Assembly (NCBI RefSeq): GCF_031199965.1
Contig: NZ_CP133605.1
Span: 3,876,501 to 3,940,500, forward strand
Direction: 5' to 3'
DNA length: 64,000 nucleotides
From: Paenibacillus sp. D2_2
Lineage (GTDB): Bacteria; Bacillota; Bacilli; Paenibacillales; Paenibacillaceae
The notes below the pieces were generated by a model. It saw only the letters and a list, made by a program, of their open reading frames with translations. It ran no database searches and was not told the DNA's origin. Below, piece by piece: positions 1-8,669 of the stretch. Every line of letters begins with the position of its first letter. Within the stretch, counting starts at the first letter, position 1. A program made the position numbers and the translations under genes.

Positions 1-812
1 TTGTCGAATTAGAAAACATCTCCTCTGTGTCGATGAAAACAGACTGTGAGCGTTCAAGGATTGGAAAAAGAAAATTCATACCGATGCCCACCTGTGTCTT
101 TACTACTCCTTTTTTCATGCGAAGGAATTTTTTTATTGCTAATTCGATTCCACTATGGATTTCGATTGTATATAATACTTTGGCTAGTGGAGCATTTTGA
201 TATAATTTATACATTTCAGCACTTATTTTATCCAATTCACTCCGCGAGAAAAAATCATGCATACATCCGCTTTCACGAAGCAGCCAAATTAAACAGATTA
301 TCTCATCTGTTACCAAGCCATCCTCCAGAAACTCTGCCCAATACTCTCTGTAATTCTTAAAAATCCTTGAATCTGGCTACGATATTCCTTGATATTAACG
401 CCTGCGGAATCAAAATACAAATCACACCCTAAAATATGGGGGATTTCTTCGAGTAAGTTCGCTTCTTTTAGAGAATCCGAAATTGCGTGTTCAAGCTTTT
501 TCAATATTTTGTCAGATAGGTTAGAAGCCTTTTTAAGCCACCAGTTCAGATCGCCCATTATTTCAGCATTTTTATGGGCTAAGGATTTTAATATAATTTC
601 CCGATAGAGCGTGGTATGAGACTGCTCAAGCACATCTTTTTCAGAACTAATTTATTATTAGCTTGTGTAAAACCACTGTCTAAGTAGACCTCTAAAATAA
701 CCGCCGCTGCTATGCAACGAAGAGCCACCTTCTTCGCAGTTGTCATCTCAAGACTTCTCTGCCCATTTAAAGCTATCATTGAAAAACTTTGTACCAATTT
801 TAGATCTGTCAT
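1..812 (-). pseudogene. GPP34-like protein, frameshifted and cut by the window edge
   Basis: Three reading frames on the minus strand join into one protein. The first (812 to about 640) begins MTDLKLVQSFSMIALNG and holds an Ala-rich helix (RCIAAAVILEVYLD). The second (about 635 to 350) begins SEKDVLEQSHTT and contains GDLNWWLKK. The third (about 345 to 1) reads YREYWAEFLEDGLVTDE and stays open to the window start. Two single-base shifts, near 640 and 350, separate them. The N-terminal pattern resembles bacterial GPP34 (Golgi phosphoprotein 3-like) proteins; that is a weak, memory-based match and the function is unknown. The shifts may be sequencing errors, because all three parts keep good coding character. 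Confidence 0.5.
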
Positions 813-884
813 CGAAATCCTCCTCCAATCATCATTTTCTAAAAGCAGTTTGATGTTTATTTTGTATGAGGAATCAGTTGAAAT

Positions 885-958
885 TTACTTACTACTTACT
901 ACTTACTACTTATCGCTTACTACTTACTACTTACTACTTATCGCTTACTACTTACTAT
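885..958. repeat. TTACTAC heptamer tandem array
   Basis: About ten near-perfect tandem copies of the 7-base unit CTTACTA, interrupted at regular intervals by TATCG, giving a higher-order unit of about 28 bases present twice. It lies about 75 bases upstream of the GPP34-like gene (minus strand), in its 5' region. Slippage-prone; it has no spacers and is not CRISPR-like. Confidence 0.85.
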
Positions 959-1037
959 ATAAGTTATTCTTTTTACTTTGTCAAGCGTTAAACACAAATA
1001 ATTCCATATAACAATTTTAGTCAATACAATAAAAATA

Positions 1038-1118
1038 GGCTGCCTCTAAAGGCAGCCCATTGCCTATTGCAGAATAGGCAGTAGCTTTTCTTGTGAATCG
1101 GTGTAATTCTTCCCTCCA
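1038..1118 (-). pseudogene. Remnant of a second FusB-type gene
   Basis: On the minus strand about 60 bases read RITPIHKKSYCLFCNRQ, nearly identical to RITPIHKKGYCLFCNRHQ of the intact EF-G-binding protein at 1953-2600. The remnant keeps one CxxC of the zinc finger. It runs straight into a hairpin (GGCTGCC, loop, GGCAGCC at 1038-1057), which is also the type of terminator found after the intact gene. No longer open frame surrounds it, so it is debris of a duplicated paralogue plus its terminator. Confidence 0.7.
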
Positions 1119-1241
1119 TATACTATTTATGTATATTAACTTCGTTTTAAAAACATGAAACCCTTTATCTATGCAGTTTTCACGTTTATTCTGCAGACAA
1201 AATATCAGTCATCCAGATCCATCGATAATCTCCTTGAGCAA

Positions 1242-1411
1242 TAGCGAGTTTAATTTCGCGACGATACGACATTCCAGATATTGTTCTTGAAGCTTTTCCA
1301 GAAGATTTCGATTATCAAATCCTAAAGCCAGCACTTGATAGCCTTTGGAACTCGGCTGGTTTTGCGTCATGTAATCTATACAATCACAATGGGGACTGGA
1401 CTGCTAACTAA
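1242..1411 (+). pseudogene. C-terminal remnant of an unidentified gene
   Basis: A plus-strand frame without a start, following a stop near 1240, reads SRRYDIPDIVLEAFPEDF and ends SCNLYNHNGDWTAN before a stop at 1409-1411. The residue composition is protein-like and a strong terminator follows immediately, so this looks like the tail of a deleted gene. I do not recognise the family. Confidence 0.35.
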
Positions 1412-1413
1412 TG

Positions 1414-1451
1414 AGAAAAGCCCACCAACCAATTAAGGTTAGTGGGCTTTT
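1414..1451 (+). terminator. Rho-independent terminator
   Basis: Hairpin with stem AAAGCCCACCAACC / GGTTAGTGGGCTTT and loop AATTAA, flanked by A- and T-runs, so it can act in both directions. It follows the remnant ending at 1411 and also lies beyond the stop of the minus-strand peptide gene at 1533. Confidence 0.8.
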
Positions 1452-1532
1452 CTTTCATATTTCATGGCGGGATTGACATATTGGTGTGTAACCCCAACTA
1501 TTGGGAAGTTGAGCTGATATTAGAGTGATTAA

Positions 1533-1679
1533 TTAAAAAACAAAGGCTCTAGTAATGATAACAAGCAAAATGAACAGAACCAAAATAGCTGCAGTTGAAG
1601 TCCATAATCCACCGCCACAGCTATAACCTACACCTACACCGCCTACACCTTCTACACCGCCTAGACCTTCACATCCCAT
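1533..1679 (-). CDS. YjcZ-like glycine-rich membrane peptide (48 aa)
   Basis: A very strong ribosome site (AAGGAGGT) lies 7 bases before the ATG. The first 24 residues are Gly/Val-rich (MGCEGLGGVEGVGG...) with cysteines at 3 and 21; residues 30-42 form one transmembrane helix (AAILVLFILLVII), ending TRAFVF. This is the layout of YjcZ-type small sporulation/membrane proteins of Bacillales. The second half is almost identical to that of the peptide at 53430-53552 beside the YcaO gene (GGLWT, then ILVLFILLVIITRAF). The two are clear paralogues, but this one has only a single Ser-Cys pair. The family role is not well established; association with spores is inferred from relatives. Confidence 0.8.
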   Translation of the reverse strand: MGCEGLGGVEGVGGVGVGYSCGGGLWTSTAAILVLFILLVIITRAFVF

Positions 1680-1912
1680 GTGCTTACCTCCTTGTATTTT
1701 GAGTACACACCATCCTATTCAATTTTTGGTAAACAAATTGGACATTTTACCTATGAAAAAGTCTATTTTTTAGATACTTGTACTACAAGTTATATCCCTG
1801 ACCTCCAGGCTGACCCACAGCGCATAGTTGCGCCGTTTCTTCTCTTGTTATTGGCGCTCCTGGACGCTATCCATGAAAGTAAAGCTTAGCCACATCCGTA
1901 AAATCAATTCAA
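1680..1912. other. Intergenic, with possible short remnant
   Basis: Between FusB and the YjcZ-like peptide. On the minus strand a short frame reads GAPITREETAQLCAVGQPGG and ends at a stop near 1785, without a credible start. It may be debris of a small sporulation-type protein; I cannot name it. Otherwise AT-rich leader of the peptide gene. Confidence 0.3.
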
Positions 1913-1937
1913 AAAAGGCTGCCTTAAAGGCAGCCTT
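1913..1937 (-). terminator. Terminator of the FusB-like gene
   Basis: Perfect hairpin GGCTGCC-TTAAA-GGCAGCC, followed in the minus direction by TTTTTTGAATT. It lies 16 bases past the FusB stop. The same stem sequence recurs at 1038-1057 and 6159-6178. Confidence 0.85.
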
Positions 1938-1952
1938 ACATCGATTAATGTG

Positions 1953-2600
1953 TTATTTACTGACCGAGAGAATGAACTTCTCCAATGGCCCTGTATTTGT
2001 AATACGGTGATTACATCCTTGATTCTCCAGACAAACATAATGTCCCATGAACGAAAGATTATCCGGTGAAGAGTTAGCAGGCTTCGTCTTAACCGAGAAA
2101 AATGCAAGCTCCTGATGCCTATTACAGAACAGGCAGTAGCCTTTCTTGTGAATCGGAGTAATTCTTCCCTCGATACCGATAAACCTTCCTTCGAACGGAT
2201 ATACAATGTATAACTTGTTCGTGGCAATATCTACCCAGCTCAGATATGTTAAATATCGAAAGTCGGTAGCGTTCAGATCGGGTAATTTCAACTTCTTATT
2301 CTTAGGGAATAGCTTCTGAATCTGCTTCAGCGTAATCTGCGGAAAAGGCTCCAGGTAAGGTTCCAATGAGCTAAGGTATCTCTGGAAGTCACTAGCCGAG
2401 TCTAAGGTAGATATTTGTTCCAGCATCTGCTTCTGAGCATCTGTCAGTAAAGGAAATGCTTCAACAATGTTCGTGACAGCACTGTACCTTACGGTTTCCA
2501 AGACTCTCCGATCCGCGACCGTTTGCAGTGTTTTCTGAAGGAATTCCGCTTGTTTCATTATAACGTTATATTGATGGTTTCTAATAAATGGTGTACTCAT
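1953..2600 (-). CDS. FusB/FusC-family EF-G-binding protein
   Basis: A protein of 215 residues. The N-terminal ~130 residues are helical. The C-terminal part carries the treble-clef zinc finger typical of the family: YCLFCNRH near residue 155 and, ~40 residues later, HYVCLENQGCNHRI, giving four cysteines. Family members bind elongation factor G and help release it from stalled ribosomes; FusB and FusC give fusidic acid resistance, and chromosomal homologues are widespread in Bacillales. Whether this copy protects against fusidic acid cannot be read from sequence. Start ATG at 2600; monocistronic with its own terminator. A degraded paralogue lies at 1038-1118. Confidence 0.85.
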   Translation of the reverse strand: MSTPFIRNHQYNVIMKQAEFLQKTLQTVADRRVLETVRYSAVTNIVEAFPLLTDAQKQMLEQISTLDSASDFQRYLSSLEPYLEPFPQITLKQIQKLFPKNKKLKLPDLNATDFRYLTYLSWVDIATNKLYIVYPFEGRFIGIEGRITPIHKKGYCLFCNRHQELAFFSVKTKPANSSPDNLSFMGHYVCLENQGCNHRITNTGPLEKFILSVSK

Positions 2601-2623
2601 AGCTCTTCAGCCCCTTATTTAAA

Positions 2624-2857
2624 TTGAAAAATAATAAGGTGCAAAGCCTGTTATTAGAAACGATAAAGTTAAGTTTGGGCGATCAAATCAAATTCATATC
2701 ATCGCACCCCACGCAAAGTATCGCCCTGAATCAGGCTTTGCATGAGGCCTTCCTAGCTAACGAGCAATTCAGCATTGCCACTGGAATAACCCCCAATCAC
2801 AAATTATACGCAAAGTATATCAGTAACTTCCGCTTAGAGCAATTCATACCGGATTAA
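2624..2857 (+). CDS. Hypothetical protein (77 aa), doubtful
   Basis: Open frame from a TTG codon, divergent from FusB with only 23 bases between them, and no clear ribosome site. The protein (VQSLLLETIKLSLGDQIKF..., ending NFRLEQFIPD) has protein-like composition and ends just before AAACCGTCTTTTTTT. It may be the C-terminal piece of a larger lost gene. No family recognised. Confidence 0.35.
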   Translation: MKNNKVQSLLLETIKLSLGDQIKFISSHPTQSIALNQALHEAFLANEQFSIATGITPNHKLYAKYISNFRLEQFIPD

Positions 2858-2885
2858 AAACCGTCTTTTTTTGTTATGAGTTACA

Positions 2886-3757
2886 CTACATTGATCTTTT
2901 TGTCATTCTTGCAAATCTAGGCCCTGCTTGAAAGCCTACTTTCTTATAAAGTACTTCTGCATTATTTCCTACAGTGACACATAATTTCACAACCTCTGTA
3001 TAAGCACTGGCTGACTCTTTGATGTAATTTAACATGAACTCAGCAATCCCTTTGTTCCTATATTTAGGAATTACACACAATTCACCTATCTCAGCAAATC
3101 CCAGTGGCATATTTTCGCTAATACCAGCTATACAAAGTCCAACAATGTCTTGGTCCTGCTCATTTACAACATAAATAGAAAGATTTCTATGCCTGTAAAC
3201 CTGCATAAGGTACGCTAGATCTTCCATGATCTTCTCATCATTAGGAACACCATATAGCTCGAAGTCAACTCCTCCACGGTATCCTTCCTTCATAACATCT
3301 TTAACTCTAGTCATATCTAAAGAATCATCTAATAAGTACAAAGACAGTCCACCTGGAAGCTCCGGCTTTTTACCTCCACCCGTCGGGCAACACATGACCT
3401 GCCTTGTTACATTCACTTTATAACCAAATGACTGCAGTATATTAACATCATTTTGCAGAACTCCGTTGATATTACATATATCCTGGCAGCATTTCAGTAA
3501 TCCCCTCCACATCTCTTGTCGATCAGAAAATGGGGAGTAATAAAAGGGAACATTACAGTATCATTTATCTTTACAACTCCTCCAATACGATCATCGTCAT
3601 ACATGATCCAATAACATTGATCAGTAAACTTCGTGTCCTCTATGCGAGTATTCCAGTCATACCACATCTCAATATCGGAGTTAGAGTAGATCACTTGATG
3701 GACTGCAAATACATTTGGATCTGCCTGTTCTAATCTATACTGTTTCATGATCTTCAC
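2886..3757 (-). pseudogene. GNAT acetyltransferase, frameshifted
   Basis: Two overlapping frames form one GNAT protein of about 290 residues. The N-terminal part (3757 to ~3500) reads MKIMKQYRLEQADPNVF...; the C-terminal part (~3512 to 2886) holds the acetyl-CoA signature: FAEIGELCVIPKYRNKGIAEFML, then NAEVLYKKVGFQ. A one-base shift at 3494-3512 (LIDKR into EMWRGLLKCC) separates them. The substrate is unknown. Cys-rich stretches (KCCQDIC, QVMCCPTGGG) lie in the linker between the halves. Likely intact in the living cell if the shift is a sequencing error. Confidence 0.7.
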
Positions 3758-3894
3758 CTCTCAATTCATTTTATATTTGGAAGTGAGTCTTCTTAATCAA
3801 ATTAGCTCTGCACGATGCCTAATCAAAACACTACCAATTTCGGGATAAAAAACGAAGGGAAAGAACAACTATGGATAAACTATCCCATGTGGAG

Positions 3895-4833
3895 CTATTG
3901 TAATTTTGCAAATCTTGTACCTTCATCTTTACGGTTACCAACTAGATCCTTCTCTTTGATTAATAACGATGAGAACTCACCTCGACTGTCGGCTATGTAT
4001 TCCAAAGTCATACTGATGTTATCTAAGTAAAATTGATTGGACTCTTTTGGCTTCAAGCGTTGATCTCCGAATATCACCAATTCATGATCCTGTAACTCAA
4101 TTTGAATCTTCAACCCCATTTCCTCATTTTGAAACACCCCTACAAACTTCTCTAACTCAGATGGTGTAACCGTTGGATCAGGGAAATATGATATATTCAG
4201 AAAATTCAACACCCTTTTGTGATATAACGACCAATCCCAATTCGTATTATCAATCTGTAAGGAATCCAATCTATGATTGGCAAATGCTGTATGACCTATT
4301 GATGAGTATTCTTGCAAAAAATGAAGATGCAACTCTTTACCGGCCTGGCCGCGATTTATGTAGTAAGGCTCGTGCTTATATTTCTCATACGTATTTTCAA
4401 GCCAAGTCTCCCCACCTCTTGCAGCCATCATTCGGTTTATTCCAATAAGGGGATCTTCCTGATAGAGATAGATCAAATTACAATTCACTTTTGTAAGTAC
4501 ACCATATAACTGGTTAATAAATTGAACTATCTCGTTCTGGCTAACATCCATATGGAGTAGATGAATAATTGGACTTTGGAACAAGACAGATTCCATAACG
4601 AATATGGAGTCCGAATCCATTTGTTCTTCCAGAAAATGATTCCAATTTTGAAAATATGTATTTCTCCAAGTATCTGGATGGTTAATATCATTTTCTATTA
4701 AAATCGGATGTTGAAAAGTGGACTCATGAAATAGCTTGGCCTTTAACCCATTCCTTTCGAGCTGCAAAGCTATAAACCTCGCGGTTGTGGATTTCCCTGA
4801 ACCGGGTATTCCTTCAACAATGATTAATTTCAT
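3895..4833 (-). CDS. P-loop NTPase, kinase-like (312 aa)
   Basis: The N-terminus MKLIIVEGIPGSGKSTTAR is a textbook Walker A motif (GIPGSGKST, residues 8-16). The following ~190 residues match small-molecule kinase-type P-loop proteins of Bacillales, with FVMESVLFQ as the likely Walker B strand. The last ~110 residues form a separate beta-rich tail (VGVFQNEEMGLKIQIE...). The phosphate acceptor is unknown. Monocistronic, minus strand; repeat copy 1 lies just upstream. Confidence 0.7.
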   Translation of the reverse strand: MKLIIVEGIPGSGKSTTARFIALQLERNGLKAKLFHESTFQHPILIENDINHPDTWRNTYFQNWNHFLEEQMDSDSIFVMESVLFQSPIIHLLHMDVSQNEIVQFINQLYGVLTKVNCNLIYLYQEDPLIGINRMMAARGGETWLENTYEKYKHEPYYINRGQAGKELHLHFLQEYSSIGHTAFANHRLDSLQIDNTNWDWSLYHKRVLNFLNISYFPDPTVTPSELEKFVGVFQNEEMGLKIQIELQDHELVIFGDQRLKPKESNQFYLDNISMTLEYIADSRGEFSSLLIKEKDLVGNRKDEGTRFAKLQ

Positions 4834-4857
4834 TAATGACCTCTCCTGATCTATTAA

Positions 4858-4932
4858 AATAAAACACCCAGCCTTAGATCGCTCTTATCTTAGGCTGGGT
4901 ATTCATGGACTAAGCTTTCTCTAATTATATAT
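4858..4932 (+). repeat. Palindromic repeat, copy 1
   Basis: Core CACCCAGCCTTAGAT-CGCTCTT-ATCTTAGGCTGGGT (4864-4901), then the tail ATTCATGGACTAAGCTTTC...ATTATATATC. Lies past the stop of the deacetylase gene (minus) and could end its transcript. Tail on the right, as in the other copies. Confidence 0.85.
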
Positions 4933-4950
4933 CACCGAGCATGGCGAATC

Positions 4951-6024
4951 CTAGTTAATCTCCAAATAATCAATATAGACATCCCATGTCCCGTTATCAG
5001 CTGTTACGATAAGCTCAATTTGCTGGTTACCAGTCCCGTTGCTGATATTGTTGAGAGTATAAACCGTAGGAGTGGTCCCGCTAAAGGAGAAGGTCCCTTT
5101 CGTCTGACCGCCTATTCTCAGATCAACCTTGGCCGTGTTGGAATTATTAGAAGCGCCGCGGAGTGTAAAATTGTGGGTTCCAGTCGTAAAGTTTTGCGTG
5201 TACTTGACTGAATCACCATTGGCATATAGAGCAACTCCATTGAATGGTGAGCTGATGTTCCCGGTGTATTGACCGCTCTTCGTCATGCTCTCAGCTTCCA
5301 CTCTCGTTGCATTGGTTGGAGGGGTAGTTGAACCGCCGCCGTCAGGTGCGACTGCCCGGCCAGTTGACGTCGAGATCATACCAGAACATAGTCCGCGATT
5401 CTTCAGGTTCTGCGCGATCTGTGGAATCGCTTGGAGCGTCGTCTGATACTGGTCATGCATCAAGATCACGTCCCCGTTCTGCATTGTGCCCACAGCAGAT
5501 ACGATTTGAGCGGTAGAGGCACCGTTCCAGTCCTGGGAATCAACATTCCACAGCACTTCAGTTAGACCATTTTGCTGCTCGATCGATTTCAAGGTAGCGT
5601 TCGTCTCACCGTACGGTGGACGGAACAACTTCGGAGCGGTTCCGGTAGCTGACTGAATCGCTTGTTGTGTCTTCGTAATTTCCGATGACATCTGTGAGCT
5701 GCTCAATGTAGTCATGTGCGGATGTGTATAGGAATGATTGCCAACCCACATACCCGCGGTTACTTGAGCCTGCACCAAAGACGGGTTATTTTGCGCGTTT
5801 TGCCCCATGTTGAACATCGTTGCACGTAAACCAGCCTGCTTGAGCGCATTGAGTAGGTTTGTCGTGTTGCTTGGATTAGGTCCATCGTCGAATGTCAGGC
5901 CTACGTAACCATTCGGACAGCTGGCATCAGCTGCACTAGCTATAGGCATCATCGGAATGGAGAACATAGTGCTGAAGAGCCCTAAAGTCACTAAAACTTT
6001 TACTACCTTGGCTTTGAACATCAT
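4951..6024 (-). CDS. Secreted CE4 polysaccharide deacetylase with C-terminal CBM
   Basis: 357 residues with a signal peptide ending near IASAA (about residue 32). The NodB/CE4 catalytic domain shows TFDDGP (44-49), metal-binding HSYTHPH (97-103), RPPYGETN, DSQDW and ILMHD. These match acetylxylan esterase/chitin-oligosaccharide deacetylases of the Streptomyces AxeA type, including CSGMIS...TGRAVAP at the domain end. A Gly/Pro/Thr linker (about 225-235) leads to a CBM6/35-like beta-sandwich (RVEAESM... to WDVYIDYLEIN). It probably removes acetyl groups from extracellular xylan or chitin-type polymers. Strong ribosome site AGGAGGAGGT before the ATG. Transcription runs toward repeat copy 1. Confidence 0.9.
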   Translation of the reverse strand: MMFKAKVVKVLVTLGLFSTMFSIPMMPIASAADASCPNGYVGLTFDDGPNPSNTTNLLNALKQAGLRATMFNMGQNAQNNPSLVQAQVTAGMWVGNHSYTHPHMTTLSSSQMSSEITKTQQAIQSATGTAPKLFRPPYGETNATLKSIEQQNGLTEVLWNVDSQDWNGASTAQIVSAVGTMQNGDVILMHDQYQTTLQAIPQIAQNLKNRGLCSGMISTSTGRAVAPDGGGSTTPPTNATRVEAESMTKSGQYTGNISSPFNGVALYANGDSVKYTQNFTTGTHNFTLRGASNNSNTAKVDLRIGGQTKGTFSFSGTTPTVYTLNNISNGTGNQQIELIVTADNGTWDVYIDYLEIN

Positions 6025-6156
6025 AATACCTCCTCCTTTCTTGTAATCGCTTGCAGTTGTTATCTTAACAATTTTTTACTTAAATTCCTAATTAATAAAG
6101 TAAAGATTATGCCGTCAAAAGTATATGATTTCCCGCCTACAAAAAACGAATACAAA

Positions 6157-6182
6157 TAGGCTGCCTCTAAGGGCAGCCAGTT
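6157..6182 (-). terminator. Terminator after VOC gene
   Basis: Hairpin GGCTGCC-TCTAAG-GGCAGCC at 6159-6178, followed in the minus direction by TATTTGTATTCGTTTTTTG. It is the third instance of this stem in the first 6.2 kb (also 1038 and 1917). Confidence 0.75.
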
Positions 6183-6210
6183 TCATGTAACCGATCAATA
6201 AATGTCTTTC

Positions 6211-6597
6211 TTACGATTTCCGTGGAGTCCATTCAATTAAATTAATTGAATTTCCGTCTGGATCAAAAATATCAAAATCGAAATGGTCATTCCAGTCAGA
6301 AGACCACTGGTTTAAAGATCCCACAATAATACCTTTACTCTTTAATTCTTCATAAGCTTCTAGAATGTTACTACAAACCAAATTAAAGTTTGGTTGCTTT
6401 GATGGTTCGAGTGATTCTCCTACTTCAATCAATGTTAGTAATGTAGATTGATTTGGAAATTTGTAATTTGCTCCTCTACCATCATCCCATTGCTCAACAT
6501 CACGCAATTGTAAACCAAGCACTTCAGAATAGAAGGGTAATGCCTCGTCCAAATTGCTAACCCGAATAAATATAGTGCCTAGATCTTTTACCTTCAT
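6211..6597 (-). CDS. VOC-family (glyoxalase/bleomycin-resistance fold) protein
   Basis: 128 residues: KVKDLGTIFIRVSNLDEALPFYSEVLG at the N-terminus and FDIFDPDGNSINLIEW at the C-terminus, the two beta-alpha-beta-beta-beta halves of a vicinal-oxygen-chelate protein. The closing Glu of NLIEW is the usual metal ligand. Substrate unknown. Ribosome site GGGAGAGATAC before the ATG. Single gene. Confidence 0.8.
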   Translation of the reverse strand: MKVKDLGTIFIRVSNLDEALPFYSEVLGLQLRDVEQWDDGRGANYKFPNQSTLLTLIEVGESLEPSKQPNFNLVCSNILEAYEELKSKGIIVGSLNQWSSDWNDHFDFDIFDPDGNSINLIEWTPRKS

Positions 6598-6895
6598 TGT
6601 ATCTCTCCCTAATAATAAGATATTGAAGATTAGATTCCTCTTTTCTTAGGCCGATCCAATCAATTGCAATGAACATTGGGGATGATAATCAACAACGCTG
6701 ATAAGCAGATATTACCAGAATCAAGGCGGTAGGTGAAGAGAAAGAACAATTTATGGATAAATTTTTTAAGCTTTCTACATTACTTTACAAATTGCGGCGT
6801 ACATTGTCAGGTTTCATGGTGAAAAAATAAGCCCGCTATGCTACAATATAAAAATTGTACAAGCTCATAGGACTAGGGAGGATTTTTGAATAAAC
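6598..6895. promoter_or_regulatory. udk upstream region with likely promoter and remnant
   Basis: A -10-like TACAAT at 6842-6849 and ribosome site AGGGAGG (about 6876) precede udk. A start-less plus-strand frame (about 6700-6830) reads KAVGEEKEQFMDKFFKLSTLL and ends MVKK before a stop, probably debris of an unidentified gene. Nothing else seen. Confidence 0.35.
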
Positions 6896-7527
6896 ATGCT
6901 GATTATTGGTATTTCCGGCGGCACCGGATCAGGTAAAACAACGGTTGCCCATTCCGTCATTGACCGACTTGGTTCAGACAAAGTCACCTTTATATCCCAA
7001 GATAACTACTATAAAGATAATCCCCATCTTAGCTTTGCTGAGCGTGAGAAGATTAACTATGATCATCCTTTCGCTTTTGATAATGAACTCATGATCGAAC
7101 ATATTCATGACCTGGTGGAGGGCAAGACAGCCCATGCCCCTGTTTATGATTTCACGCTTCATGCCCGTTCTAAGACACAAACGCTAGAACTGAAGCCTAA
7201 CAATATCATTATTCTTGAAGGTCTTCACATCCTATCCGATGAGCATCTTCGTGCCATCCTGGACATTAAAGTATTCGTTGATACAGATCCTGATGTTCGC
7301 ATACTTCGCCGTGTAGTTCGAGATATTGAGGAGCGCGGACGTTCCATTCGGTCAGTACATGATCAGTATTTAAGTACGGTTAAACCTATGCATGAGGCTT
7401 TCATCGAGCCTTCTAAAAATACGCCGACCTCATCATTCCCGAGGGCGGACATAATGAAGTCGGTATCCAATTGCTAACCACATTGACTGAGAAATACTTG
7501 CACAGTGGTGAAAATTTTAGTTGTTAA
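6896..7527 (+). pseudogene. udk: Uridine kinase, frameshifted near the 3' end
   Basis: Uridine/cytidine kinase, which phosphorylates uridine to UMP in pyrimidine salvage. Walker A is GISGGTGSGKTT (residues 5-16); further family marks are SQDNYYKD, NYDHPFAFD, VYDF, IILEGLHIL and VFVDTDPDVR...RRVVRDIEERGRS. Near residue 172 an A-run has one A too few: the frame ends early as TPTSSFPRADIMKSVSNC, whereas one extra A restores KKYADLIIPEGGHNEVGIQLLTTL and the stop at 7525-7527. This final helix is standard in Udk. Intact apart from that base; probably a sequencing error in the homopolymer. Confidence 0.85.
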
Positions 7528-7544
7528 ATAGCCTGACTTCAGTT

Positions 7545-7592
7545 CATACTCCAGTCTTAGTTAGCTCCTAACTTTGGCTGGGGTATTTTGTA
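7545..7592 (+). terminator. Terminator of udk, related to the dispersed palindrome
   Basis: Hairpin ATACTCCAGTCTTAG-TTAGCTCC-TAACTTTGGCTGGGGTAT followed by TTTGTATTT. Sequence and spacing echo the CCAGCCTTAG/CTTAGGCTGG repeat, but the conserved tail is absent; it may be a diverged copy. Confidence 0.65.
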
Positions 7593-7675
7593 TTTCACGA
7601 GTTCACATGGTACAATTTTGAAGTAAATCGATTTGTTTGATTTATATATTGAATCCATGATGAGGAGTGAAGTTA

Positions 7676-8092
7676 GTGGCTGTTGATGTTTATTTGTATT
7701 TTAACGGTAATTGTCGTGAAGCTGTAGAGTATTATGCACAAGTATTCGAGACAGAGAAACCGAATATTATGGCTTACGGTGATAACCCACCTAACCCTGA
7801 ATACTCACTTCCTGAAGAAGCAAAGAACTTAGTCATGCACTCACGGCTTAACATCAATGGCAGCAATGTCATGTTCTCAGATGTCTTCCCTGGTTCGCCA
7901 TTTACTGTAGGGAACAACATCGGTCTTGCTTATATAAGCAATGATATCGATCAGATCAAACAATTATTTAACAAGCTGCAAGACGGCGGCGCGGTAAAAA
8001 TGGAACTACAAGAGACGTTCTGGAGCAAATGCTATGGTAACCTACGAGACAAATTCGGAATTGAATGGCAGCTTAGTCATGAAAATGAATAA
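7676..8092 (+). CDS. PhnB/YjdN-like VOC protein
   Basis: Start set at GTG 7676 (MAVDVYLYFNGNCREAVEYYAQVF), because GAGGAG lies 10 bases upstream; the earlier GTG at 7667 overlaps that site. The family (PhnB-like, 3-demethylubiquinone methyltransferase-like fold) is marked by LVMHSRLNINGSNVMFSDVFPG and by WSKCYGNLRDKFGIEWQLS at the end. Members have no well-defined reaction. 138 residues, monocistronic, with its own terminator. Confidence 0.85.
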   Translation: MAVDVYLYFNGNCREAVEYYAQVFETEKPNIMAYGDNPPNPEYSLPEEAKNLVMHSRLNINGSNVMFSDVFPGSPFTVGNNIGLAYISNDIDQIKQLFNKLQDGGAVKMELQETFWSKCYGNLRDKFGIEWQLSHENE

Positions 8093-8117
8093 CTGCTGAT
8101 CCGGAAGGTACTCATTA

Positions 8118-8166
8118 ATAAAGGATATAGATCATCTCTTCTCAGAGAAAATCTATATCCTTTTTT
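8118..8166 (+). terminator. Rho-independent terminator
   Basis: Stem AAAGGATATAGAT / ATCTATATCCTTTTTT around a loop that contains a small inner hairpin. Lies between the convergent PhnB-like and GNAT genes and can serve both. Confidence 0.85.
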
Positions 8167-8171
8167 GCCTA

Positions 8172-8606
8172 TTAATACTCCAGTTTATATACGACTTCCC
8201 CATCGATCACTCGGCCATCTTCCTTAAATCCTAATTTTTCATATAAATGTTTGGCCCACGCATTCTCAGGTTCAAAGCTTATGTATATGACTCGATGATG
8301 TATATCCTCCTTAATTCTTTCAAGGAGCATCTCCATTGCAGCCTTCCCATAACCTTTAGACTGATACTTTGTATCTACCATTAATCGATAAATCCAATAT
8401 TCTTGATCCTCTTCATCTATACAATACATCGTAAATCCTACGAGAACATTGTCATTATAAATTGCCAAGCAAATACACTCTGGAAATGCCTTGGCCTGTG
8501 CGAGTGAAAGCACGTTCGTCGCAACAAACTCTTTCTGTTCATCAGCAACACTTAGTTTAATGACGTCAAAGAAATTGTTTCGATCTATTTCTTTAAGTGT
8601 GATCAT
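8172..8606 (-). CDS. GNAT acetyltransferase, BltD/spermidine-acetyltransferase-like
   Basis: 144 residues with the acetyl-CoA loop YQSKGYGKAAMEML preceded by IYRLMVDTK, and the C-terminal PENAWAKHLYEKLGFK. The order and residues (VGFTMYC, WIYRLMVD, ISFEPENA...LYEKLGF, GEVVYKLEY) resemble BltD and PaiA-type polyamine N-acetyltransferases. The polyamine substrate is inferred by resemblance only. Ribosome site AGGGGGAG before the ATG. Confidence 0.8.
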   Translation of the reverse strand: MITLKEIDRNNFFDVIKLSVADEQKEFVATNVLSLAQAKAFPECICLAIYNDNVLVGFTMYCIDEEDQEYWIYRLMVDTKYQSKGYGKAAMEMLLERIKEDIHHRVIYISFEPENAWAKHLYEKLGFKEDGRVIDGEVVYKLEY

Positions 8607-8669
8607 AGATACTCCCCCTTTTCTATGAGATTAATGCATACGTGACTGTTGATATTTGCCTATTCGGGA

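Noticed and set aside
885-958. Possible CRISPR-like repeat
   Set aside because: Units are 7 bases in direct tandem without unique spacers, and no cas gene is present.
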